A stretch of DNA of 28,939 nucleotides from CAYQPF01 sp964419225 (lineage in GTDB: Bacteria; Cloacimonadota; Cloacimonadia; Cloacimonadales; CAYQPF01), in contig CAYQPF010000053.1 of NCBI GenBank assembly GCA_964419225.1, positions 1-28,939 of the forward strand, in the 5' to 3' direction. Under the pieces are notes generated by a model. It was not told the DNA's origin. It saw only the letters and a list, made by a program, of their open reading frames with translations, and made no database searches. Both the position numbers and the translations under genes were made by a program. Of this stretch, positions 7,290 to 14,503 are shown piece by piece; position 1 is the first letter of the stretch, and every line of letters starts with the position of its first letter.

Positions 7290-7391
7290 ATATGCAACCA
7301 AATCATGGTCTTCCTCCAATGAGGTTTTTATCCCATAATTCTGAAATGCTGTAATCATTGAGCCAATCTTTTAAGGTTATCAGTACTAAGA
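7290..7391 (-). pseudogene. Second partial copy of the ATPase 3' end and partner start
   Basis: Bases 7290-7391 align base by base with 4629-4730 of the intact ATPase gene, at roughly 80-90 % by eye. They encode the same SELWDKNLIGGRP ending before a TGA at 7303-7305, with one extra base near 7375 that breaks the frame upstream. Here the stop overlaps an ATG (ATGA), and the next codons read MIWLHI, like the start of the truncated partner at 4644. After that the similarity is lost. This is a relic of another ATPase/DUF4276 pair, in the same orientation. Confidence 0.8.
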
Positions 7392-7493
7392 GCTTTAGAA
7401 AAAAGGATTGAGGATAACTCCTTTACCAAGGGCAGGATGTGCTGGAACCAATTTCTTCTTTGGGAGAATAACCTGCCAGGTTCTTAATAATAA

Positions 7494-7553
7494 TGACGCA
7501 AGCTGCGTCATCTCGCAGGGGATGTTTTAAGAATAACCGACGTCTCGTCGGTT
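7494..7553. repeat. Two perfect 3-nt-loop hairpins
   Basis: TGACGCA-AGC-TGCGTCA (7494-7510) and AACCGACG-TCT-CGTCGGTT (7535-7553). Both are preceded by similar AT-rich words (TTCTTAATAATAA and TTTTAAGAATAA). They point neither to a terminator (no U-run) nor to a gene. Confidence 0.6.
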
Positions 7554-7625
7554 CAAAAGGCAGATGTTCATCATACAGTGTGTTTTTGGCATTACCACTA
7601 AAGTATAATCTACTACCGATTAATT

Positions 7626-7648
7626 CCCCTCTCTTCGCAAGAGAGGGG
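7626..7648. repeat. Perfect 10-bp-stem hairpin
   Basis: CCCCTCTCTT-CGC-AAGAGAGGGG, followed by CTAGGGGTGAG. There is no poly-T tail and no upstream gene on either side within 600 bases, so a terminator role is unlikely. It is likely a dispersed intergenic repeat. Confidence 0.55.
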
Positions 7649-7819
7649 CTAGGGGTGAGTTGGAATATTTGATATTTCTCTATTTCGCGTTCAATTCGGT
7701 GGACTTCGGTGGCTTAATTCTCTTCTCTTGTCTCTAATTTTCTGTATGTAATATTCGGACAGTTCCTTACATCTTCCTCTTAAACCCGGATTGTGACAAG
7801 TATTGTTTATGATTATATT

Positions 7820-7831
7820 GGGCTAAAGCCC
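7820..7831 (+). repeat. TAAA-loop hairpin GGGC-TAAA-GCCC
   Basis: Four-base stem around a TAAA loop, the same loop as at 8022-8058, 16373-16382 and, on the minus strand, 92-130. Confidence 0.5.
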
Positions 7832-7857
7832 GTGAGAAAGAGGGGTTTTTATTTATA

Positions 7858-7931
7858 CCCGGCATGAATGCCGGGCCTATTGATGAAGAACATGGCTTTG
7901 TGTTACCCGGCATGAATGCCTCAATGGCATT
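7858..7931. repeat. CCCGGCATGAATGCCGGG palindrome and a half copy
   Basis: The full 18-base palindrome is at 7858-7875. A second copy at 7906-7920 keeps CCCGGCATGAATGCC and then runs into a different palindrome, AATGCC-TCAAT-GGCATT (7915-7931). Confidence 0.55.
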
Positions 7932-8021
7932 AAGTTAAGGAATAAGAGATTTCTTCAACTGCTGGAAAAACAGAAAAGAATTTATATTCAGAGAGTAATG
8001 AGGAGGAAAAGTTAGTTATTC

Positions 8022-8064
8022 CCGTAAGCTAAAGCATACGGAATTACCGGCTAAAGCCAGCGTT
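8022..8064 (+). repeat. Two TAAA-loop hairpins in tandem with CGTTCC tail
   Basis: CCGTAAGC-TAAA-GCATACGG (8022-8041, one A-A mismatch in the stem) is followed by GGC-TAAA-GCC (8049-8058) and AGCGTTCC. The second hairpin with its tail recurs at 16373-16390. Confidence 0.55.
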
Positions 8065-8132
8065 CCAAAGGAAAAATACTCTCCCATTAATATTTTTACA
8101 CCGCCATACTATAGCTTCGGATCTCTTCTCTT

Positions 8133-8172
8133 GTCTGTGTTAGTCTGTGTAAGTCCGTGTATGTCCGTGCTA
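8133..8172. repeat. Ten-base tandem repeat, four units
   Basis: GTCTGTGTTA, GTCTGTGTAA, GTCCGTGTAT, GTCCGTGCTA: an exact 10-base period with transitions between units. A two-unit 10-base repeat of other sequence (TTCGGTGGAC, TTCGGTGGCT) lies at 7695-7714. Both are non-coding. Confidence 0.6.
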
Positions 8173-8237
8173 GTTAATCCGCGTTCTATTAAGTGTCTTT
8201 GAGCATCATGAGAAAGAGACAAATTCCACAAAAAGCA

Positions 8238-8264
8238 AAAGGCCGGTGGGTTAGACCGGCCTTT
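8238..8264 (-). terminator. Rho-independent terminator of ppiD
   Basis: AAAGGCCGGT and ACCGGCCTTT form a perfect 10-bp stem with a 7-base loop. On the minus strand the stem is followed by TTTTGCTTTTT. It lies 20 bases past the ppiD stop codon. Confidence 0.85.
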
Positions 8265-8283
8265 ATATATAAGCAATTAGTAA

Positions 8284-10059
8284 TTAATTACCGTAGAATT
8301 TGTATCTGTAATCTTCGACTTCAGCTTTTTCAACCAGAGCCTGATACCACTTGGAGTAGTGATCATTTTCTTTTTTAGTTTTGTAGCTTTCAGTCAGACT
8401 GCTTTTTTGAGCTTCGAAGGCAGCCATATCAGGTTTGATTCTGTTGGAAACATAACCGATGAAAGCACCTTTGTCAGACTTAATCAAACCGGAAGTTTGA
8501 CCTGTTTCCATTTTCATCATAGTAGTCGCAACTTCAGGAACCTGACCAACACCCGGGACATCGCCTTTAGACGTCATTGCAGTAACATCAATGATCTGCA
8601 GACCAGCTTTTGTAGCTTCTGTCAGATATTGTGCAGGCTGGAATTTAGCAGCAAATTCTTCAGCTTGTTTTGTGATAAGTTCAACTTTTTTCTTAGTTTC
8701 CAGGATACCTTTAATCTTTTCTTTAGCATCAGCTAATTCTTCATAATGTTTTCCTGCTTTGAAAGATACAGAAGGAACTACATATGACCCGTCATAGATC
8801 TTAAGAGGTTCAACAGTGTGACCAATTTTTTTAGCAAAAGCAATCTTTACCAGGTGAGGATATCTTCCTAAGCTGGGGATAAATTGAGCTTTTTCGTCAA
8901 ATTCAGGAGTTTCTTCAACATTGTATTTGAACTGTGCAGCAGCTTTCGCTAAGTCATTCTTTTTCACTAATTCATAGAAATCGTCAACTTTTACTTTTAA
9001 ATCATCTTTAGTTTTTTCACTAGCCACAACCTGAATCAAAATATGGCTTGCTCTGACTTCAAGAGGTTTCTTCTCAGTAACTTTAACTATATGCCAGCCA
9101 TAGTTGGTTTTGAAAGGTTTGCTAATTTCATTTACATTCAAAGCAAATGCGACATTTTCGATTTCAGGAATCATTTTACCTTTAGAGATAAAACCAATAT
9201 CTCCACCATTTTGTGCAGAACCTGGATCCTGAGAATTCTCTTTTGCTAAAGTAGCGAAGTCTTCCCCACCAATAGCCTGTTTGTAGAGGAGATCAATATC
9301 CTGTTTAGCGTTGCTGACATCGATAACTCCCGGTTGAAGAGTAAAACGGACAAATTTGTATTTTGCACCGGGTTCTTTTTTAAATTCTTTCTCTTTATTA
9401 GTATCATAGTAAGCTTTGATTTCTGCATCAGATACTGAAACATTAGCAACTTTATGATAATCAAAATAAACCACTTTACCGTCAACTTTGTTGTTATTTT
9501 CCATATATTCGATACGGACAGAATCCAAAGTTATCTTAGCCTGTGATTTGATCTTCTTTTCCAGCTTTTCATAAGGAAGAGTTTGTCTGACATAATCTTC
9601 CAGGAAGGTAATATCAGGCTGACCTGTTACAAAGGCATTCATATACTTGCTCATGTCAAATTTTCCATTAGTTTGGAAAACCGGAGCAGTTTTGACCATT
9701 TCAGGGGGATCAGTTTTTAATTTATTGATCACATCATCTGTAGTGACTTTGACATGGAGTTTCTTTATTTGTTTATCCAGAATTTCCTTTTGTACCAATT
9801 GCTGCCAGGTTTGATCGTTTAACATTTGCATAGTTTGATCATCCATTTCACGATCGGGGTATTGTTGTCTGTAGTTTTCGACAGATCTGTTTAACATATC
9901 CTGGTATTCCTGTGGATATATTTTTTTACCGGCAATCTTACCAATTGCTTCTTTTGTTCTGAAGACAGATTCGATTCCCATTAAGGCCATGCCCACTATA
10001 AAAGCACTGGCTGTAACCCAAATAATTAATTTTTGCTTTTTACGTAAAATTCCAAGCAT
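8284..10059 (-). CDS. ppiD: PpiD-type membrane-anchored peptidyl-prolyl isomerase
   Basis: This is a 591-residue foldase. Residues 11-31 form one membrane anchor after a short Lys-rich cytoplasmic start (MLGILRKKQKL). A SurA-like N-terminal chaperone region (about 35-200) follows, built of helices around KKIYPQEYQDML and VTTDDVINKL. A parvulin (PPIC rotamase) domain lies at about 235-340, with EDFATLAKENSQDPGS, GGDIGFISKG and KTNYGWHIVKV. A further SHILI segment and helical C-terminal part follow. The protein would sit in the inner membrane facing the periplasm and help fold exported and outer-membrane proteins. A strong AGGAGG lies eight bases before the ATG at 10059. It is transcribed alone and ends at a clear terminator. 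PpiD proteins elsewhere are of similar length (about 620). Confidence 0.88.
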   Translation of the reverse strand: MLGILRKKQKLIIWVTASAFIVGMALMGIESVFRTKEAIGKIAGKKIYPQEYQDMLNRSVENYRQQYPDREMDDQTMQMLNDQTWQQLVQKEILDKQIKKLHVKVTTDDVINKLKTDPPEMVKTAPVFQTNGKFDMSKYMNAFVTGQPDITFLEDYVRQTLPYEKLEKKIKSQAKITLDSVRIEYMENNNKVDGKVVYFDYHKVANVSVSDAEIKAYYDTNKEKEFKKEPGAKYKFVRFTLQPGVIDVSNAKQDIDLLYKQAIGGEDFATLAKENSQDPGSAQNGGDIGFISKGKMIPEIENVAFALNVNEISKPFKTNYGWHIVKVTEKKPLEVRASHILIQVVASEKTKDDLKVKVDDFYELVKKNDLAKAAAQFKYNVEETPEFDEKAQFIPSLGRYPHLVKIAFAKKIGHTVEPLKIYDGSYVVPSVSFKAGKHYEELADAKEKIKGILETKKKVELITKQAEEFAAKFQPAQYLTEATKAGLQIIDVTAMTSKGDVPGVGQVPEVATTMMKMETGQTSGLIKSDKGAFIGYVSNRIKPDMAAFEAQKSSLTESYKTKKENDHYSKWYQALVEKAEVEDYRYKFYGN

Positions 10060-10393
10060 TGAAATTTCCTCCTGTTTCTATAACACTTCTTACTTTATAA
10101 TCTAAACTATTGAAATCAAATAAATACGCAATAAAAGTCAAGTAAAAAGAATTTTAATTAATGGGATTTATTAGTTGTTAACTGTTAGGTGTTAGGTTTT
10201 AGTGGGAAAATAAGACGTTTTTAAAAAAACTTAACCACAAATGTTCACAAATGAAAGAGCACAAATGGACACAAATTGTGAAAGAGAGTAAAAATGAATA
10301 GAGGATTTGCAGAATCTCACAAATAATACTTGCCAAATAGATGTTGTTAATTTTGAGAATATACTGAATTGTTCTTTCTATAAAGGAGGATGA
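10060..10393. other. Intergenic gap between divergent genes, with word repeats
   Basis: Bases 10171-10205 are five heptamers (TTAGTTG, TTAACTG, TTAGGTG, TTAGGTT, TTAGTGG). Bases 10236-10277 hold four copies of CACAAAT(G/T) spaced 10, 14 and 10 bases. On both sides is AT-rich sequence that must contain the promoters of ppiD and the hydrolase gene; I cannot place them with confidence. Confidence 0.6.
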
Positions 10394-11800
10394 ATGGAGT
10401 TGAAGCAAAGATTTCAATTATGTAATGTTCAAGAGTTAATTTATAGAATCGTTTGTCTATTCAGTATTCTTTTTCTGTTTAGTTTACTTGTGAAAGAGTT
10501 CTTCCTTGGTTCAATATTAAACGCAAAGGAGAAAAAGATGGACACATATATTCAGGAGATTGATGAATTATTGAATCCTTTTGTTCAGGAAAATCTTCTC
10601 TCGGGCAATATCCTCATTACTCAAGGACACAAAATCATATACGATAAATCATTTGGTTACGCTGATAAAACCAAGAACATCAGAAATTCATCTGAAACTA
10701 TCTTCAGAATTGCTTCAGTGACAAAAGTGTTCACATCAACAGCAATATTTCAACTTGCAGAAAGAAAACTATTATCTCTGGAAGATCCCATATCCAAATA
10801 TATTGAGGAAATCCCCAATGGTTCAGAAATCACTATCAAGCAATTGCTTTCACATACTTCAGGATTAGCTAATTACAACTCTCTGGTAGAAGTAACCAGT
10901 CTGGATTCGTTAGTATGCCTTATCAAAAGCCTCAAACCTGTTTCAAATCCTGGGGAAAAATATGCTTATTGCAATTCCGGTTATGTGCTTTTGACAAAAG
11001 TCATCGAAATACTTTCAAAAATGTCGTATGAGGACTATCTGGAAAAATACATTTTCCAACCTGCATCAATGAATCATTCAGGCATATATAAAATACGATG
11101 TACTGTAGAAATGGCATCCGGGTATTCTAAAGAACCATATGGAAATATTATCACTGCTGAAGATCGTAATCCCTTTGGAAAGGGTGACGGAGCAGTATAT
11201 TCCACCACAGGAGATTTACTTAAATTCAGTCAGGCAATACAAAATAACTATCTGATAAATTCTCAGTCCTTTAAAACAGCTACTCAAGTGATTAGTGATG
11301 GATATGGATGTGGATGGATGATTGAAAAGATTGATAATCTGGACTCGTTTTACCACTATGGAGGGATTACCGGCTATATGACAGGTTTGAGAATAATTCC
11401 TGAGAAGAACATAACAATCATATTTCTTTTTAACAAAGATAATCTCTTGTCCTATAGCATAGAACAACAAATTGCAAATATCGTATCAGGCAAGAAATAT
11501 GAAAACATAATAAAGAACTTACAGGATTATCGCCAGGAATATCAGGAATTGTCTGGAGAGTACGATTTGGGAGATTCTACTTCTTTCAAACTATTCGCAC
11601 AAAAGGAACAGCTCTTGTTCCAGGAAACAAATAAACCTGTTTGTAAAGCACTCATAATCAATAAAAAAACAATCTATATCCCTGAGAATAATTACCGCAT
11701 AAGCTTCACTAAAAATGAAAAAGGTGTATGGGAATATACTGCTTTTCTGGGATTATTCCTGGTTACCGGCGAGAAAATAGAACTAGAAAACAAAGATTAA
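10394..11800 (+). CDS. Serine beta-lactamase-fold hydrolase (class C / PBP4*-like)
   Basis: This is a 468-residue protein of the beta-lactamase-related serine hydrolase family. The catalytic triad motifs are all present: SxxK as S108-V-T-K111 (IFRIASVTKVF), YxN as Y192-C-N194 (YAYCNSGYVLL), and the H/K-x-G motif as H321-Y-G-G (FYHYGGITGYM). A hydrophobic segment at about 15-43 after a charged start exports or anchors it. A C-terminal domain of about 100 residues follows the catalytic part. A perfect AGGAGG at 10384-10389 precedes the ATG. Members act as peptidases, esterases or peptidoglycan-related enzymes; nothing here points to antibiotic resistance. The gene stands alone. The substrate is unknown. 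Confidence 0.85.
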   Translation: MELKQRFQLCNVQELIYRIVCLFSILFLFSLLVKEFFLGSILNAKEKKMDTYIQEIDELLNPFVQENLLSGNILITQGHKIIYDKSFGYADKTKNIRNSSETIFRIASVTKVFTSTAIFQLAERKLLSLEDPISKYIEEIPNGSEITIKQLLSHTSGLANYNSLVEVTSLDSLVCLIKSLKPVSNPGEKYAYCNSGYVLLTKVIEILSKMSYEDYLEKYIFQPASMNHSGIYKIRCTVEMASGYSKEPYGNIITAEDRNPFGKGDGAVYSTTGDLLKFSQAIQNNYLINSQSFKTATQVISDGYGCGWMIEKIDNLDSFYHYGGITGYMTGLRIIPEKNITIIFLFNKDNLLSYSIEQQIANIVSGKKYENIIKNLQDYRQEYQELSGEYDLGDSTSFKLFAQKEQLLFQETNKPVCKALIINKKTIYIPENNYRISFTKNEKGVWEYTAFLGLFLVTGEKIELENKD

Positions 11801-11958
11801 ACCCGACTTGTGCAGAAGAGGTTTGCAAGCTGGGTCGAAGATGATATCCGATCAAAATGTTTGCTGCTAATCATTTAAAGTTCGTATCATATGACTACAG
11901 GTCTGAGAGTATCAAAACCCGGAAAATGATATCTGAACCATTTGCTGGACGCTAGTAC

Positions 11959-13080
11959 TCATTTGATCAGCAGCATTTTTTTGGTAATTGTTTGCTTATC
12001 TGTGGTTAATCTATAATAATACAATCCGCTGCTTAAGTTCTTGCCATCAAAAATGACTGAATGATTTCCCGAGGGATAAGCATTATCAGCAATAGTCTTA
12101 ACGAATTCACCTTTAGCATTATAGACAGTCAGTTTAACAGGGGCAGGATTTTGGAGAGTAAAACTGATAGTAGTTTCGGGATTAAAGGGATTGGGATAAT
12201 TCTGGTTTAAGGTTGAGGTTGGAGCAATAATAGCAGTATCGTTATTTCCTACCAATTCCAGGAATTGAATTGAGTTAGAGTTCAAATTAGGAATAGCCAG
12301 GATATCATTATAGACAAAGATATCAGCTGGGCCAGAGCAGTCTGTCGTTATTAATACCGGAGTATTGGAGAAATCAGAATTGTATTTGAAGATTCCATGC
12401 ACATTTTGAGACACATACCAGGATGAAAGGTAATAAGAGCCTGCACTGTCTCGGGCGATACCATCTAACCCGCCATAGGGGGTATAGACAACAACAGATG
12501 TTTCTCCTGTTATGGGATCTATGCTCGTGATGCGTGCCTGGGAACCGTTTGCATTGCAGGTAACTGCCAGAATCCTGTCATTCTCTTCCTCATAAAATAA
12601 CCCGTTGGGGACAAAATTAGTTTGCTGCACCAGGATTTCATGACTGTAATCTGTTAAACTGATCTTATAAATCTTGGGATCCCAATAGTCAGACACATAG
12701 ATAGCGTCGTGGCAGAAGACAAGGTCATTCAGCAGACCAGATCCTTCTATGGTGATTAAAGTGTCCAGTACACCCTGCTCCAGATCTATTATCCCGATTG
12801 CATTCCTTTCACAGCAATATAGTTTGTTCCCCAGAATTTTAATACCGGCGACAGTCGTCAGTTCCTGATTCAGGATATTCTGGTTACCATCTGAATCCAG
12901 ATAGATGATTTCTCCGGTAGCCCAGTTGGAAATCAAATAGATATCCAAGGGTGCATAATACTCAATACTCTCAGGCTGATTCAAAAGATCATCCCGGTAA
13001 TTGTCTTTAATAGTAAAATCAAAGGCTGACAAGATGCAAAAGCTTCCTAGTAATATAATTATAGTAATTGTATTTTTCAT
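11959..13080 (-). CDS. Secreted beta-propeller protein with T9SS C-terminal sorting domain
   Basis: This is a 373-residue protein. Residues 1-19 are a signal peptide (ITIIILLGSFCILSA). Residues about 25-285 are repeated strands of the SMP-30/gluconolactonase/NHL-propeller kind (YLISNWATGEIIYLDSDG, AIYVSDYWDPKIYKISL, SYYLSSWY). The last 80 residues are a T9SS type A sorting domain: NYPNPFNPETTISF, VKLTVYNAKGEFVKTI, GLYYYRLTTD, and a final KKMLLIK. It would pass the inner membrane by Sec and the outer membrane through the T9SS, for which a SprA-like protein is encoded at the right end of the window. AGGAG lies nine bases before the ATG at 13080. The ligand or enzymatic activity is not evident. 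Confidence 0.85.
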   Translation of the reverse strand: MKNTITIIILLGSFCILSAFDFTIKDNYRDDLLNQPESIEYYAPLDIYLISNWATGEIIYLDSDGNQNILNQELTTVAGIKILGNKLYCCERNAIGIIDLEQGVLDTLITIEGSGLLNDLVFCHDAIYVSDYWDPKIYKISLTDYSHEILVQQTNFVPNGLFYEEENDRILAVTCNANGSQARITSIDPITGETSVVVYTPYGGLDGIARDSAGSYYLSSWYVSQNVHGIFKYNSDFSNTPVLITTDCSGPADIFVYNDILAIPNLNSNSIQFLELVGNNDTAIIAPTSTLNQNYPNPFNPETTISFTLQNPAPVKLTVYNAKGEFVKTIADNAYPSGNHSVIFDGKNLSSGLYYYRLTTDKQTITKKMLLIK

Positions 13081-13426
13081 ATTAAATAACTCCTAATATT
13101 CATATTTCAGAATTTTCTACTCTGACTCACAAAGCAATTATTTGTATTGCTAAATTTTTGTCCACGAATTTCTCGAATTACACGATTTAAGAGAAGAGAG
13201 AACTAATTAGTATTTAGGACAAGAAAGGATTTTGACAATCTTGCAGAATAGCTATCAGAATGCATTCTTTAAAAAATATATCTCCGGATCAGTGAAAATC
13301 AGTGTTGATTCATCTTAGCCCAGATTATGTGGTTAACAATTATAGATACGCATTGAGTGCATGAACTTAAGAAAGGCCTATCTTTTTTTTATTGACAATA
13401 TGATTCTTTTTCTAAAGGTAAGTAAT
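13081..13426. other. Intergenic gap with nine- and ten-base word repeats
   Basis: Bases 13163-13189 are three 9-mers, CACGAATTT CTCGAATTA CACGATTTA. Bases 13288-13307 are two 10-mers, ATCAGTGAAA ATCAGTGTTG. An in-frame ATG at 13361 upstream of the phosphatase gene exists but is not preferred. I see no RNA gene or clear promoter. Confidence 0.55.
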
Positions 13427-14503
13427 ATGAAAAAAATAGCAATCTCCATAATAATTTTGGTTGTTGTCTTTTACAGTTTTTTAAACTGTAAGGAAGGGCC
13501 GTTTGTGTTTCATACAGCGGACAGTCTGAAGATTGTTTACCAGACGGATGACAGTCTGCATTTATATGAAACAACCTATACACGAGTTTCAAAGGTAAAA
13601 GTATATTTAGATGGAACTGACAAGCCTTTAGACATACCTTTGAGAAAAGAATATCCAACCGAGACGAGTCAATACAAAATGCCAGACAAGTTATTTGCCG
13701 TATCAGATATTGAGGGCAATTTTCAGGCATACAAAGATCTGCTGATAAACAATGGAGTAATGGATAAAAACTATAACTGGATCTTTGGTAAAGGTCATCT
13801 GGTGATAGTGGGAGATTTGGTGGACAGAGGTCCGCAGGTATGGGAATGTCTGTGGTTAACCTATTATCTGGAAGCTGAAGCATTGAAAAAAGGCGGGCAG
13901 GTGCATTTTCTGCTGGGCAATCATGAGCAGATGAATTTAGCAGGGATTACAGATTATGTCCCGCCAAAATATAAAGGAATAGCGAAGGATCTCAAGTTAC
14001 GATATCAGGATTTATTAGGAAAAGAGACAGAGCTTGGCCGTTGGATGCGGAGTAAAAATACAGTTGAGCAGATCGGATCATATTTATTTGTACATGGAGG
14101 AATAAGTCCGGAACTGGTAAAATTGAAATTAGCGTTTTCAGATATAAATTCGATCATGCGGGAGAATTTAGGTAAAGGGAGAAAAGAGGTTACTGATTCA
14201 CTGGCCAAAGTCTTGATAGGATCCTATGGACCGCAATGGTACAGAGGTCTTGCTGTGGAGTATAAAGATAACCCCAGACTGACTTTGGAGCAGGTCAGTA
14301 AAATAACAGAAGAACTTAAAATTAAGACTATCGTTGTAGGACATACAATTGTCGAGGATATGCAGACACATTACGAGGGAAAACTCATTACGATTGATGT
14401 TCATCATGCAGAAGATACGCCAGAAGGGCTTATGATTTTGCAGGGGAAAACTTATAGAAGGGATGATAGAGGAAAAACTTTGGATATGGAATTGAAAAAA
14501 TAA
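13427..14503 (+). CDS. Lipoprotein PPP-type (calcineurin-like) metallophosphatase
   Basis: This is a 358-residue protein that begins with a lipoprotein signal peptide ending in the lipobox F-L-N-C. That is why I choose the ATG at 13427 (AAGG eight bases upstream) over 13361. The PPP-family metal and phosphate motifs follow in order: SDIEGN (the GDxHG position, with His replaced by Glu), VGDLVDRGP, LLGNHEQ, FVHGGISPE, VVGHTIVE, and late DVHHAEDT. These ligate two metals in phosphoprotein phosphatases. The protein would be tethered to a membrane outside the cytoplasm. Its stop codon overlaps the start of the histidine kinase gene (TAATG), so the two are translated together. The substrate is unknown; the family also includes nucleotide hydrolases. 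Confidence 0.85.
   Translation: MKKIAISIIILVVVFYSFLNCKEGPFVFHTADSLKIVYQTDDSLHLYETTYTRVSKVKVYLDGTDKPLDIPLRKEYPTETSQYKMPDKLFAVSDIEGNFQAYKDLLINNGVMDKNYNWIFGKGHLVIVGDLVDRGPQVWECLWLTYYLEAEALKKGGQVHFLLGNHEQMNLAGITDYVPPKYKGIAKDLKLRYQDLLGKETELGRWMRSKNTVEQIGSYLFVHGGISPELVKLKLAFSDINSIMRENLGKGRKEVTDSLAKVLIGSYGPQWYRGLAVEYKDNPRLTLEQVSKITEELKIKTIVVGHTIVEDMQTHYEGKLITIDVHHAEDTPEGLMILQGKTYRRDDRGKTLDMELKK

Larger units (their letters stand above)
7392..8237. other. Gene-free mosaic of hairpins and short repeats
   Basis: No intact gene is present. Bases about 7410-7480 on the minus strand could be a scrap of coding sequence (RNWFQHILPLVKEL), which I do not recognise. The rest is a run of short palindromes and word repeats, listed separately, joined by AT-rich sequence. 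The density of perfect short hairpins is much higher here than in any other gap in the window. Confidence 0.6.

Noticed and set aside
10199..10417. 72-residue minus-strand frame
   Set aside because: It is the translation of CACAAATG word repeats and heptamers.
10394..11800. Antibiotic-resistance beta-lactamase
   Set aside because: The family motifs are shared by many peptidases and esterases. The length, C-terminal domain and lone context give no support for resistance.
13389..13883. 164-residue minus-strand frame opposite the phosphatase
   Set aside because: It is the antisense shadow of a gene with full family motifs.
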